Source: Corynebacterium endometrii (GTDB lineage Bacteria > Actinomycetota > Actinomycetes > Mycobacteriales > Mycobacteriaceae). Taken from it: a stretch of 64,000 nt of DNA. How positions within the stretch are numbered: the stretch's first letter is position 1; the number at the start of each line of letters is the position of its first letter. Location: positions 806,001 through 870,000 of the forward strand of contig NZ_CP039247.1 of assembly GCF_004795735.1 (NCBI RefSeq), read 5' to 3'. The notes under the pieces were generated by a model that ran no database searches, was not told where the DNA came from, and saw nothing but the letters and a program-made list of their open reading frames with translations. Positions 25,831 to 34,960 of the stretch are shown in pieces. The position numbers were made by a program, and so were the translations under genes.

Positions 25831-26394
25831 ATGGCGGCTATGAGCATTTCACAGCGCGTCATTGCGGCCTCTATTGCCACCGCGGCGGCCCTCGCCGGAA
25901 CCGGCGTGGCTAACGCCGCACCGGCTAATCCACTCGAGCAGTTGTCCTCCCAGGTGCGGCTCCCTGAACTTAGGGTCCCGGAGTTTCAGCTGCCGAAGGA
26001 AGTCACCCAGCTGTCTTCCCAATTTGGCCTCGAAGTACCCGAGTTCCTCATCAGCCCTAGCATTACCTCCACGGGCGCCGAGCTCAAGGCTAAGACCACT
26101 GGTCACCTCAAGCAGGTTGGCCACATTGAGGACGGTAACGCCACGGGCATCGCCCAGGAGTGGGCTAACCAGGGCGCACGCGGGCAGCTGCGGTTCCATT
26201 CCGGCTCCCAGCGTGGGCTAACCCACAATGACAGGGGCACAGGTTCCGTGAAGAAGCTCACCGTCAGTGCGGCCAAGGAGCGCATCAATTGGCTCAACCG
26301 TAAGGCCAACCGGACCCCCAAGCCCCAGCGCTTCGGTGTAGCCACCGCGACGGACGGGACCTACATCTACGTAGCTGAGTACTTCTTCGACTAG
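25831..26394 (+). CDS. Secreted protein, possibly CAP/SCP-like
   Basis: 187 residues. A Sec signal peptide (residues 1-30, ending GVANAAP) is followed by a Leu/Pro-rich segment with a short repeat (LPELRVPEF, LEVPEFL). The C-terminal 100 residues contain IAQEWANQGARGQLRFHSG and end in GVATATDGTYIYVAEYFFD, which faintly resembles the CAP/SCP fold. It lacks cysteines. I cannot assign a function. A TAGTGT box lies 6 nt before the ATG at 25831, and a second ATG three codons on is equally possible. Confidence 0.65.
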   Translation: MAAMSISQRVIAASIATAAALAGTGVANAAPANPLEQLSSQVRLPELRVPEFQLPKEVTQLSSQFGLEVPEFLISPSITSTGAELKAKTTGHLKQVGHIEDGNATGIAQEWANQGARGQLRFHSGSQRGLTHNDRGTGSVKKLTVSAAKERINWLNRKANRTPKPQRFGVATATDGTYIYVAEYFFD

Positions 26395-26487
26395 AGCCTG
26401 AGCCCTCGCCGCGGATCCCTCGCACCGTAGCCAGCGCCGGTTGCACGTCATCGGCGCTGGCTTTCTGCGTGCCGGGGAGCGCGCCGG

Positions 26488-26500
26488 TAGGATGGGATCC
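26488..26500 (+). promoter_or_regulatory. Leaderless promoter of the monooxygenase gene
   Basis: TAGGAT at 26488-26493 lies 7 nt before the ATG at 26501. Confidence 0.55.
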
Positions 26501-26830
26501 ATGATTTTGATCAACGTAAAGTACGAAGTCCGCCCGGAATATGAAGAGACTTTCCTGCAGGAAGTGGCCTGGTTTACGGATGCCACCCGCGCCGAGGAGG
26601 GAAACATCTTCTTTGACTGGTACAAGGACCCGGACAAGTCCAACGGTTACCTGCTGATCGAGGCATTCCAGGATGATGCGGCCGAGGCCCATGTGAACTC
26701 CGAGCACTTCCAGCGCGCGTGCGATGAGATGCCCCGGTACCTGCTTAAGACCCCAGATATCATCAACACCACCATTGAGGGCAAAACCACCTGGGATAAG
26801 ATGGCGGAATTCCAGGTCGAGGAAGACTAG
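26501..26830 (+). CDS. Antibiotic biosynthesis monooxygenase (ABM) family protein
   Basis: 109 residues forming one ferredoxin-like ABM domain: MILINVKYEVRPEYEETFLQ, TRAEEGNIFFDWYKDPDKS, and YLLIEAFQDDAAEAHVNSEH. Related proteins such as YgiN are quinol monooxygenases that need no cofactor and work as dimers. The particular substrate is unknown. The C-terminus after about residue 95 is acidic. The ATG at 26501 is 7 nt after a TAGGAT box; an upstream ATG is rejected because its extension is non-conserved. A strong terminator follows. Confidence 0.8.
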   Translation: MILINVKYEVRPEYEETFLQEVAWFTDATRAEEGNIFFDWYKDPDKSNGYLLIEAFQDDAAEAHVNSEHFQRACDEMPRYLLKTPDIINTTIEGKTTWDKMAEFQVEED

Positions 26831-26845
26831 GCTTTTTGCCGCGAG

Positions 26846-26891
26846 GCCGCTTCCCGCGCATAAATCTTGCGCGCGGGAAGCGGCTTTCTTT
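26846..26891 (+). terminator. Intrinsic terminator of the monooxygenase gene
   Basis: A perfect 14-bp stem (26846-26859 with 26871-26884) with an 11-nt loop, followed by TTTCTTT. It lies just before the convergent maltokinase stop. Confidence 0.88.
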
Positions 26892-26904
26892 ATGCCGCGC
26901 TTGG

Positions 26905-28086
26905 CTAGCCTTCGGCGGTAAGCCGCCTAATCGCCGAGCGTGGAATGTCAATCCAATCGGGGCGGTTATTGGCTTCGTAGACCAGCTCGTAGCAGGCCTT
27001 GTCAAGGACCAGCGCGCGCAGGAGCAGGGCTTGGAAGGCGTCGCGGGTGTCGTAGCCATAGCCTTCTAGCAGGGCGCCTATGGCCCCGGCGGCCCATTCC
27101 TCGGACTCGGCGGTGGGGGAGCCGCCGTTATTAAAGTGCGCCGCGTAATCGATCGAGCGTACAAGCCCGGCCACATCGCGTGCCGCGGCATCCGGGCGGC
27201 GGCGGTCCTCAAGGTCGCGGGCCGGCTCGCCCTCAAAGTCCACGAGGGTGTAGCCATTTTCGCTGCGCAGCACCTGGCCTAGGTGCAAATCGCCATGGAT
27301 GCGCTGGAGATTTACCGACTCGCCGCGGGAAGCCAGCGCGGCGTAAACGCCCATTACGGCTTCTTCGACCTCGGAAAGCTCGGGGGCGCGCTTTTTCAGG
27401 GAGGAAAAGTGCCCCCGCAGCCGCTGCGCTAGCTGCCGGGCGGGGGTCGACTCGGTATCAAAAGCGGCTGCTAGGTCCGCGTGGACACGGGCGGTTGCGG
27501 CGCCGAGAGCGCGGGCCTCGGGCAAAAACGCGGTGGGCTCTCCGGTCAAGGCCAGCGCGTACTTCCAGCCGTCCGTGGCCCCGGGCACCAAGTCCTGGAC
27601 CATACTGAGCGTGACCTTTACCCCGTCCAGGTCGTAGCTGGTGTGGCCATGTACGGGAGCCACGTGTGGGCAGTCGGTGATTTCACTTAGCAATTCCACG
27701 TCCGGATTAAGCCCGTGTTCCAAGCGGCGGAACACCTTGTACATCCGCCCGCCGAAGACCACGGAGGTATTGGACTGCTCACCCTTGAAGGGGCGAGGGT
27801 TACCCGTAACGCCGGTGTCACCGGATATCTCCGCTATGTCCCCGATGGCCTCGCGGTAGGCCGCCGCGCCCTCAGGGGTGCCCAGCACATCCTCATCGGC
27901 GTCATTGACCAACAACTGGTAAAGGTCTTGCGTCTCCCCGTGGCGCACGTTGACGATGAGCCAATGGAACGGCCCGCAGGGAGCCTCCCGGAGGACGGTG
28001 ACCTCATCGATGGGTTCCGACTTTGCGCCGTAGAAGCGCGCTGACATCAGGGTTGCGGCGAGCGTGTGAGGATTATGCAGGGGCAT
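26905..28086 (-). CDS. mak: Maltokinase (Pep2/Mak)
   Basis: 393 residues of the aminoglycoside-phosphotransferase-like fold. The catalytic loop RIHGDLHLGQVL and the metal-binding LVDFEGEP lie in the C-terminal half. The N-terminal part has the maltokinase-type FKGEQSNTSVVFGG motif. It phosphorylates maltose to maltose-1-phosphate, the donor for the glucan-building enzyme GlgE. It lies 24 bp downstream of treS, which makes maltose from trehalose, so the pair converts trehalose into activated maltose. GlgE itself is not in the window. Confidence 0.9.
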   Translation of the reverse strand: MPLHNPHTLAATLMSARFYGAKSEPIDEVTVLREAPCGPFHWLIVNVRHGETQDLYQLLVNDADEDVLGTPEGAAAYREAIGDIAEISGDTGVTGNPRPFKGEQSNTSVVFGGRMYKVFRRLEHGLNPDVELLSEITDCPHVAPVHGHTSYDLDGVKVTLSMVQDLVPGATDGWKYALALTGEPTAFLPEARALGAATARVHADLAAAFDTESTPARQLAQRLRGHFSSLKKRAPELSEVEEAVMGVYAALASRGESVNLQRIHGDLHLGQVLRSENGYTLVDFEGEPARDLEDRRRPDAAARDVAGLVRSIDYAAHFNNGGSPTAESEEWAAGAIGALLEGYGYDTRDAFQALLLRALVLDKACYELVYEANNRPDWIDIPRSAIRRLTAEG

Positions 28087-28110
28087 CTGTTAGAGCCTTT
28101 ACTTGTAGCC

Positions 28111-29997
28111 TTACTTGGAAATATCGAACCAGAAGAATCCGTGCGGCGGCAGCGTGACCAGCCACGGAAGTTCGCCGATGGTGGGGAAGTACTCGCCGCC
28201 GGAAAGCTCACGCGGGGTGACCCCGTTAAACTCCTGCAGATCCATCATCACGGCCTGCGGGCGGTCAGACAGGTTGTTGACGCAGAGGATGTTCTCCCCG
28301 TTGTACTCGCGCAGGTACGCAAGCACGGTCTTATTCTCGCAGGAAACCTCGCGGTAGGTGCCCAGTCCGAAGGCCTTGTACTGCTTGCGTATGGCGATCT
28401 GGGAGCGGGTCCAGTGCAGCAGGGAGTTTTTGATCTCCATCTGGGATTCCACGTTGACTTGCTGGTAGCCGTAACGGTCGTTTTGCACCGGCGGGAGGTA
28501 GAGCTTTTCCGGGTCGGCCTTGGAAAAGCCGCCATTGCGGTCCGCCGACCATTGCATGGGGGTGCGCACGCCGTCGCGGTCCTGGAGCCAAATATTGTCA
28601 CCCATTCCAATCTCGTCGCCGTAGTAGAGGATGGGGGAGCCCGGCAGGGACAGCAAGAGCCCGTTGAGAAGCTCCATCTTATTGCGGTCACCCTCGAGGA
28701 GCGGGGCGAGGCGGCGGCGGATACCCACGTTTGCCTTCATGCGCGGGTCCTTGGCGTAGTTGGCGTACATGTACGCGCGCTCTTCATCGTTGACCATCTC
28801 GAGCGTGAGCTCATCGTGGTTGCGTAAGAAGATGCCCCACTGCGCGGAATCCGGGATTTCTGGGGTTTCGGCCAGGATGTCGGAGATGGGCTGGCGCACG
28901 CCCATGTGCACCGCCATGAAGATGCGGGGCATGAGGGGGAAGTGGAAATTCATGTGGCACTCATCGCCGCCCTTGGCGGGATCGCCAAAGTATTCCACTA
29001 CCTCGTTGGGCATCTGGTTGGCCTCGGCCAGCAACACGCGGCCCGGGTATTCCTCATCCACCATGGCGCGGATTTTCTTGAGGAACTCGTGGGTCTCCGG
29101 CAGGTTCTCGCCGTTGGTGCCCTCACGCTCGTACAGGTACGGGACGGCGTCCATGCGGAAACCGTCCATGCCCAGATCCAGCCAGAAACGCATCATATCG
29201 AGCATGGCTTCCTGCACAGCCGGATTGTCGTAATTCAGATCCGGCTGGTGGCTAAAGAAACGGTGCCAGAAGTATTGCTTGCGCACGGGATCCCAGGTCC
29301 AGTTGGATTCCTCGGTATCGATGAAGATGATGCGCGCGTCCTCGTAGAGTTCATCAGTATCGGACCAGACGTAGAAGTCACCGTATGGGCCGTCCGGGTG
29401 CAGGCGGGACTCCTGGAACCAGGCGTGCTGGTCGGAGGTGTGATTGACCACTAGATCGGTGATCACGCGAATGCCGCGCTTGTGTGCCGCGTCCACCAAG
29501 GCCACGAAGTCGTCGACGGTGCCGAATTCCGGGAGTACCTTGCGGAAATCGCGCACGTCGTAGCCGCCGTCGCGCAGGGGGGAGTCAAAAAATGGCGGCA
29601 GCCAGAGGCAATCCACGCCGAGCCACTGAAGGTAATCCAGTTTTTCCTCCAGGCCCTTGAGGGAGCCAGAGCCGGAACCCTCTGGGTCGTAGAATGCGCG
29701 GACAAGCACCTCGTAGAACACGGATTCCTTGTACCAGTGCGGGTTGGAACGCTCCCACGGGTTATCGCCCGGGGCCGGCGCCGGGGTGGTGTATTCATCC
29801 GCTCCCTGTTCAACCACAAAGCCATCTTCGGTGAGTTGGGTGGGGCCTGCCGGGGCCTGGGAGAGGTGCGGCTGGGTCTTCAGCGGGCCCGCGGACAAGC
29901 CAGGGGTTCCGTGCTGCACGGCATCGGTCCGGTCCTGGATCTGGTCGTGGCCCTGGCTCTCGCCGTTGTTCTCAGATGGGTTTGTGTGTTCAGTCAT
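28111..29997 (-). CDS. treS: Trehalose synthase (maltose alpha-D-glucosyltransferase)
   Basis: 628 residues of GH13. Catalytic blocks are [31 protein letters not shown] with the nucleophile Asp, [10 protein letters not shown] with the acid/base Glu, and [13 protein letters not shown]. It interconverts trehalose and maltose. A disordered acidic/Pro-rich leader of about 70 residues precedes the barrel. AAGGTGG lies 6 nt before the ATG at 29997; a start nine codons upstream has no such site. It is the first gene of treS-mak and diverges from ppk2 across about 220 bp. Confidence 0.95.
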   Translation of the reverse strand: MTEHTNPSENNGESQGHDQIQDRTDAVQHGTPGLSAGPLKTQPHLSQAPAGPTQLTEDGFVVEQGADEYTTPAPAPGDNPWERSNPHWYKESVFYEVLVRAFYDPEGSGSGSLKGLEEKLDYLQWLGVDCLWLPPFFDSPLRDGGYDVRDFRKVLPEFGTVDDFVALVDAAHKRGIRVITDLVVNHTSDQHAWFQESRLHPDGPYGDFYVWSDTDELYEDARIIFIDTEESNWTWDPVRKQYFWHRFFSHQPDLNYDNPAVQEAMLDMMRFWLDLGMDGFRMDAVPYLYEREGTNGENLPETHEFLKKIRAMVDEEYPGRVLLAEANQMPNEVVEYFGDPAKGGDECHMNFHFPLMPRIFMAVHMGVRQPISDILAETPEIPDSAQWGIFLRNHDELTLEMVNDEERAYMYANYAKDPRMKANVGIRRRLAPLLEGDRNKMELLNGLLLSLPGSPILYYGDEIGMGDNIWLQDRDGVRTPMQWSADRNGGFSKADPEKLYLPPVQNDRYGYQQVNVESQMEIKNSLLHWTRSQIAIRKQYKAFGLGTYREVSCENKTVLAYLREYNGENILCVNNLSDRPQAVMMDLQEFNGVTPRELSGGEYFPTIGELPWLVTLPPHGFFWFDISK

Positions 29998-30140
29998 GGG
30001 TACCACCTTATGCAAAAACCGCACGCGCTTCAGATTTCGCGTGGCGCCGTCGCGCGGCAGATCCGGCGGGAGTTGGCCGCGCCACCCCCGCGCGGGAATG
30101 TGGAGAAGCGGGTTAACTTTTGTTGGTGGCGCGGCCCAAC

Positions 30141-30188
30141 TAAATTAATGAGGAGAGATTTGGAAAGTTTCGACGCCGAGAAACTTTC
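30141..30188 (+). promoter_or_regulatory. ppk2 promoter region with inverted repeat in the leader
   Basis: A TAAATT box (30141-30146) is followed by a perfect 9-bp inverted repeat GAAAGTTTC-N8-GAAACTTTC (30163-30171 and 30180-30188). It lies between the predicted transcription start and the ribosome site near 30204. It could be a repressor operator or a leader hairpin. Confidence 0.5.
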
Positions 30189-30218
30189 ACCCCGAACAAC
30201 CCTTAAAGGTGGTTTCCT

Positions 30219-31088
30219 GTGGCTAAGCCAAAGAAGTTGGATAAGGAAGCGTACGAGGAGGAGCTCAAGCGCCTCCAGGCCGAATTGGTGGAGATGCAGC
30301 AGTGGGTCGTGGAGACCGGTCAGCGCGTGGTCATCATCATGGAAGGCCGCGATGCGGCGGGCAAGGGTTCCGCCATCAAGCGCATCACCCAATACCTCAA
30401 CCCGCGCACCTGCCGCATCGAGGCGCTGCCAAAGCCCAATGATCGCGAGGCGGGGCAGTGGTACTTCCAGCGCTACATCGAAAAGCTTCCCACCGCCGGT
30501 GAGATAGTCATCTTCGACCGTTCGTGGTACAATCGTGCCGGCGTCGAGCGCGTCATGGGTTTTTGCACCTCTGATGAGTACCACCGCTTCTTGCACCAGA
30601 CCCCAATCTTCGAGCGCCTGCTGCAGGAAGAGGGCATCATCCTGCGCAAGTACTGGTTCTCCGTGTCGGACGAAGAGCAGTACAAGCGTTTCAAGTCCCG
30701 CCGCAACGATCCGCTGCGCCGCTGGAAACTGTCCCCAATGGATCTTCAGTCCATCACCCGGTGGGAGGATTACTCCAAGGCTAAAGACCAGATGTTCGTC
30801 CACACGGATCTTCCTGATTCGCCGTGGTACACCGTTGAATCCGAGGACAAGAAGCGTTCACGCATCAACGTCATCAACCACATCTTGGAGTCCATTCCGT
30901 GGAAGAAGATCGAGACGGATGTGCCAGAGATTCCGGAGCGCCCGGAGGGCGGCGAGTATGAGCGGCCACCGCGCGCGGAATTCCGTTACGTCGAGGACGT
31001 AGCCGCCAAGCTCGAAAAGAAGGACGGCAAGAAAAAGGGCAAGAAGGGCGCTAAGTCCTCGAAGTCCAAAAAGAAGTCCAAGAAGTAG
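30219..31088 (+). CDS. ppk2: Polyphosphate kinase 2
   Basis: 289 residues, a single PPK2 domain. Walker A GRDAAGKGSAIKRI is near residue 45, Walker B VIFDRSWYNRAGVERVMGF near residue 95, and the lid has RRNDPLRRWKLSPMD. It moves phosphate between polyphosphate and nucleotides. The last 25 residues are almost only Lys, Gly and Ser, a basic tail that may bind polyphosphate or nucleic acid. The GTG start has AAAGGTGG 9 nt upstream. Corynebacteria usually encode two PPK2 forms; I cannot tell which one this is. Confidence 0.95.
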   Translation: MAKPKKLDKEAYEEELKRLQAELVEMQQWVVETGQRVVIIMEGRDAAGKGSAIKRITQYLNPRTCRIEALPKPNDREAGQWYFQRYIEKLPTAGEIVIFDRSWYNRAGVERVMGFCTSDEYHRFLHQTPIFERLLQEEGIILRKYWFSVSDEEQYKRFKSRRNDPLRRWKLSPMDLQSITRWEDYSKAKDQMFVHTDLPDSPWYTVESEDKKRSRINVINHILESIPWKKIETDVPEIPERPEGGEYERPPRAEFRYVEDVAAKLEKKDGKKKGKKGAKSSKSKKKSKK

Positions 31089-31138
31089 GCAATCGCGCCC
31101 GACGCCGCCCGCCGCTGGCCCCGCTTTTACGCCGGGCC

Positions 31139-31945
31139 CTAGGCGCCGAGCAATTCCTTGAGCATCGTAATGCAGCCCTGCTCGGAATTGGGCGGGGCAA
31201 CCACGTCGGCAATCGCCAGGATTTCAGGATGGGCATTGCCCATGGCGATGGCGGTTCCCGCGGCCTGCAGGAGCTCATAGTCGTTGAGGTAATCGCCGAT
31301 GGCCACGGTGTCCTCGATGGCAATGCTTAGTTTTTCAGCCATGTGCTCGAGCGCCCGGCCCTTGTGCGCCCCGGCGGCCATCACGTCTATCCAGTGCTGG
31401 CCTGACACCGCTACGTTTTGATCGCCCACCGCCCGTTTCAAGGCGGGGTAGATGTGTTCCTCAGACCCGGCCTCGCAGAAGACGGCCACCTTGATGATGT
31501 CCTTGGTGTTGGCAACTTCCAACAGGTCATCTACCTCTTGCACGGAGTAGTAGTACTTCTCCAGCTCCGCCCGGGTGCGCTGACCTACGCCCCGCAGCAT
31601 GTATGTCAGCTCTGGTGTGCACAAAACCATGTCATTGTTTGCCCCGAATTCAGGCCGCGCCGCAAGGGCGCGCAGTACTGCATCGCGAGGGAGGACGGAA
31701 GAATCGATGATCGCCCCCTCATGGAAGACCACGGTGCCATTTTCCGCAATGTAGGACCTAGGGGAGCTGGGTCCCCCGTCGAACATCGTGCGCAGCGACG
31801 CCAGCTGCCGCCCGGAGGCCGGCGCCACCGCCACGCCCAGGTCCTTCGCGCGGTCGAGCAGCGGCCAGAATTCATTCGGCACGGTGCCATCCGCGTTCAA
31901 CAGTGTGCCATCCATGTCCAAAGCAATGAGCCTAGGAGTCTTCAC
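31139..31945 (-). CDS. HAD-superfamily (Cof-type) phosphatase
   Basis: 268 residues. HAD motif I is LIALDMDGTLLNADG, motif II includes APASGRQLASL, and motif IV is IAIGDYLNDYELL. A C2B-type cap domain lies between about residues 85 and 190. Such enzymes dephosphorylate sugar phosphates or flavin and pyridoxal cofactors in the cytoplasm; the substrate is unknown. The start is a GTG and no clear ribosome site is visible. It converges with ppk2. Confidence 0.85.
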   Translation of the reverse strand: MKTPRLIALDMDGTLLNADGTVPNEFWPLLDRAKDLGVAVAPASGRQLASLRTMFDGGPSSPRSYIAENGTVVFHEGAIIDSSVLPRDAVLRALAARPEFGANNDMVLCTPELTYMLRGVGQRTRAELEKYYYSVQEVDDLLEVANTKDIIKVAVFCEAGSEEHIYPALKRAVGDQNVAVSGQHWIDVMAAGAHKGRALEHMAEKLSIAIEDTVAIGDYLNDYELLQAAGTAIAMGNAHPEILAIADVVAPPNSEQGCITMLKELLGA

Positions 31946-32043
31946 GTAAACGTACGCCTACCCGTCTATCCGTATGGATTATCGATCCGTATTGTTAATT
32001 GGATTACTGGAGAGAATCATAGTGATGTGGAACACTGGAGTGT

Positions 32044-33099
32044 ATGACTTCACAGGATGCACAACCAGTTGACAGCACCATCATCACGTCCGTCCGCAAG
32101 ACTACCGGACTTATAGAGCTTAACCGCCCAAAGGCGCTGAACTCCCTGAATCCGGAGATGATTAACTCGATGACGGAGGCGCTAGAGGCCTGGAAGGATG
32201 ATGACTCGATCACCCAGGTGGTGGTCTATACCCAAAACCGCAAGGCCTTTTGCTCGGGCGGCGACGTGCGCTATGCCCGTGAGGCGGTACTAGCCGGGGA
32301 CCATGGCGCGGCCGATGATTTCTTCGAGCGCGAGTACGCAATGAACGCCCTGATTGCGAATTACCCCAAGCCCTATATCGCCCTGCTTGATGGCATTGTC
32401 ATGGGAGGCGGCCTGGGCATTTCCGGCCACGGCTCCCACCGCGTAATTTCGGAAAATGCGGTGGCCTCCATGCCGGAGATGAACATCGCCTACATTACGG
32501 ACGTTGGCCTGCCGTTCCTTTCCCAGCGCATGGTGGGCACCCGCGGCAAGGCCTCCCCGGAGTTGGCCAAGTACTGGGCGCTGACCGGCTACCGCATGAA
32601 GGCGCCGGATCTCATCTGGTCCGGTCTTGCCACCCACCACGTCGCCGATATCGATGGGGCCTTCGAGGCCATTATCGAACGCGGGGTTGATGAGGCGCTC
32701 GCCGAGCTGGCAACCCAGCCCTCGGGGGATCCGGAGCTCGCGGAATCCATCGCCACCATCGAGGAGATCTTCACGGACCGCCCTTGGTCGGAGATCGACG
32801 CTGCCCTCAACGCGCACCCAAACGCGCGGTTTGTCGAAGACACCCGCAAGCTCATGTCCGCCGCGAGCCCCACCGCGGTCGTCGCGGCCAATGAATTGTT
32901 TAACGCGACCCTTGCGCTCGGTTCCGTGCGCGAGGAGCTCGACCTCGAGGTGGAGCTGGGCAAGTACATGCGCCGCTACCCGGACTTTGTTGAGGGAGTG
33001 CGCGCCGTCCTAGTCGACAAGGACGGAAATCCTCAGTGGCAGCCCGCCAGGTTCGAAGAGGTAGACTTCAAGGCCATCGAGGCGGCCCTTAAAGGCTAA
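32044..33099 (+). CDS. Enoyl-CoA hydratase/isomerase family protein, 3-hydroxyisobutyryl-CoA hydrolase-like
   Basis: 351 residues, longer than simple crotonases and close to 3-hydroxyisobutyryl-CoA hydrolases. The crotonase core is present: LNRPKALNSLNPEMIN, AFCSGGDVRYAREAV, the oxyanion stretch LDGIVMGGGLGISGHGSHRV, and ASMPEMNIAYITDVGLPFLS. The extra C-terminal helical part with FEERL-like elements fits the hydrolase subgroup, which releases CoA in valine breakdown. No other valine gene is near. CTGGAG about 5 nt before the ATG may be the ribosome site. Confidence 0.8.
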   Translation: MTSQDAQPVDSTIITSVRKTTGLIELNRPKALNSLNPEMINSMTEALEAWKDDDSITQVVVYTQNRKAFCSGGDVRYAREAVLAGDHGAADDFFEREYAMNALIANYPKPYIALLDGIVMGGGLGISGHGSHRVISENAVASMPEMNIAYITDVGLPFLSQRMVGTRGKASPELAKYWALTGYRMKAPDLIWSGLATHHVADIDGAFEAIIERGVDEALAELATQPSGDPELAESIATIEEIFTDRPWSEIDAALNAHPNARFVEDTRKLMSAASPTAVVAANELFNATLALGSVREELDLEVELGKYMRRYPDFVEGVRAVLVDKDGNPQWQPARFEEVDFKAIEAALKG

Positions 33100-33465
33100 C
33101 CGCTCCGGCCCAACGGCCGGGGCCTAACCGAGGGAAGGGCCCGTGACCACAGTCCCCGCCGCGGCGGGAGGTACGCCCCTCTTTATTTTCCGGCATCGCG
33201 TCTCATCGCCACGCGGCGCCCGCTGGGGCCTTGCGGATGGTCAGATAATTGGGGTTAAACCGTTCAATGACTGCGTTTAGCCAAGCGGCTCCTGGCCCGG
33301 GGCTTGTGCCGCTTTCTCATTCCTTTAGGCCGCGGCAGGCCCACGCCGCTTGGGGATTGCGCCCGCGCTGCTTTATCCCCGTGATAGTGGTAGCCGGTCT
33401 CGCGGCTGCCGCGCATTAGCTGGGCATGTGGTAGTTGCGTAATTGCTTTTTTACAGCAGGGGGAG
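33100..33465. other. Intergenic stretch without a recognisable gene
   Basis: About 370 bp between the hydratase and the promoter of the symporter. It holds a 14-bp GC-rich palindrome (CCCGCCGCGGCGGG, 33155-33168) and a weak inverted repeat (33253-33260 with 33275-33282). I see no convincing open frame, RNA gene or terminator with a T-run. Confidence 0.5.
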
Positions 33466-33538
33466 TTAAATCAGGCGGGCTAGAGAAATATACTGTCCTG
33501 TTCGAACAAAATAGACCTTTTAGTCTATTTTTTGTTCG
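33466..33538 (+). promoter_or_regulatory. Promoter and operator-like hairpin of the dicarboxylate symporter
   Basis: A -35-like TTAAAT (33466-33471) and -10 TATACT (33489-33494) have a 17-bp spacer. Right at the expected start lies a long inverted repeat: CGAACAAAATAGAC (33503-33516) pairs with GTCTATTTTTTGTTCG (33523-33538) with a two-base bulge. The core TAGAC-N6-GTCTA looks like a dimeric repressor site. As RNA it would form a stable 5' hairpin. Confidence 0.55.
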
Positions 33539-33562
33539 CGTCTGATAAAAAGTGAGGTAACG

Positions 33563-34960
33563 GTGGCTACAGCTACTGCTTCCAATTCCCCTGATACTTC
33601 CCCCGCGCCTGAGCGCCGCGGCGGCCTCCCCACCTGGATGACCGGGTTCGGCGCCCAGGTAATCCTGGGCCTTATCGTGGGCCTCATCTTAGGCCTTATC
33701 GCCCGGTCGCAGGGACTCGACTGGCTAACTAACCTGCTATCCGGCGTGGGCAACGCGTACGTGCAGTTGCTCAAGATTATGGTTCCGCCGCTGATTGTGG
33801 CGGCGGTCGTTACGTCCGTGGCAAACCTGCGGAAGGTGGCCAATGCGGCAAACCTGGCGGTGTCCACCCTGGTGTGGTTCGCGATCACGGCATTCTTCTC
33901 CGTGCTCGTGGGTATCGCTACCGCGCTGATTATGCAGCCGGGCGTGGGCACCAGCATCGACCCGTCCACGGCGGCCGAGCCCGGAAAGGTGGGCTCGTGG
34001 CTAGCGTTTATCCAGTCAATCGTCCCGGCCAATATCCTGGGCCTGTCCGCGTCCTTCAGCGCCGACGAGGGCTCCGTATCCCTGGGCTTTAACGTCCTGC
34101 AACTGCTCGTGATCTCCCTGGCCCTGGGCATCGCCGCGGTTAAGACCGGCAAGGCGGCCGAGCCGTTCCTGGGTTTCGCCGAATCCTTCCTCAAGGTTAT
34201 CCAGGTCGTGCTGTGGTGGATCATTCGCCTGGCGCCAATCGGCACCGCGGCGCTTATTGGAAAAGCCGTTGCGACCTACGGCTGGGACGCCCTGGGCTCC
34301 CTGGGTAAGTTCGTCCTAGCGATGTACGTGGGCCTGGCGATCGTCTTGTTCGTGGTCTACCCACTCGTGCTCACGTATAACCGCATTCCGGTCGTGGGCT
34401 TCTTCAAGCGCGTGTGGCCAATCTTCTCCCTCGGTTTCGTCACCCGCTCCTCCATGGGCGTGATGCCGGTGAACCAGCGTATTACCGAACAGGCCATGGG
34501 CGTGCCACGCGAGTATGCCTCCTTTGCTATCCCGCTGGGCGCGACCACCAAGATGGACGGTTGCGCGTCCGTGTACCCCGCGATTGCCGCCATTTTCGTT
34601 GCCCAGTTCTACGGCATTGACTTGAGCATCACCCAGTACTTGCTGATCATCTTCGTGTCCGTTATCGGTTCCGCGGCTACCGCGGGAACCACTGGCGCTA
34701 CCGTCATGCTGACCCTGACCCTGTCCACCCTTGGCCTACCGCTTGAGGGCGTTGGCCTGCTGCTGGCCATCGAGCCAATCATCGATATGGGCCGTACCGC
34801 GCTCAACGTGACCGGCCAGTCGCTGTGTGCAACCGTGGTGGCCAAGCGCGCCGGAATTCAGGACCAGCGCACGTGGGACGCGGCAGAGCACGGGGTCGAC
34901 GTTGTAGGTCGCGCCGACGATGCCGAGGACCACCTCACCCACACCGCCGCACGAGCCTAA
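33563..34960 (+). CDS. Dicarboxylate/amino-acid:cation symporter (DAACS family)
   Basis: 465 residues with eight membrane helices and two re-entrant loops. The first hairpin carries FVTRSSMGVMPVN, the unwound TM7 carries TTKMDGCASVYPAIAAIFVA, the second hairpin AGTTGATVMLTLTLSTLGLP, and TM8 DMGRTALNVTGQSL. It imports C4-dicarboxylates or acidic amino acids with Na+ or H+. The usual Arg in TM8 that selects acidic substrates may be the one in DMGRTALN. The start is a GTG with GTGAGGT upstream. Its stop overlaps the stop of the convergent next gene. Confidence 0.9.
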   Translation: MATATASNSPDTSPAPERRGGLPTWMTGFGAQVILGLIVGLILGLIARSQGLDWLTNLLSGVGNAYVQLLKIMVPPLIVAAVVTSVANLRKVANAANLAVSTLVWFAITAFFSVLVGIATALIMQPGVGTSIDPSTAAEPGKVGSWLAFIQSIVPANILGLSASFSADEGSVSLGFNVLQLLVISLALGIAAVKTGKAAEPFLGFAESFLKVIQVVLWWIIRLAPIGTAALIGKAVATYGWDALGSLGKFVLAMYVGLAIVLFVVYPLVLTYNRIPVVGFFKRVWPIFSLGFVTRSSMGVMPVNQRITEQAMGVPREYASFAIPLGATTKMDGCASVYPAIAAIFVAQFYGIDLSITQYLLIIFVSVIGSAATAGTTGATVMLTLTLSTLGLPLEGVGLLLAIEPIIDMGRTALNVTGQSLCATVVAKRAGIQDQRTWDAAEHGVDVVGRADDAEDHLTHTAARA

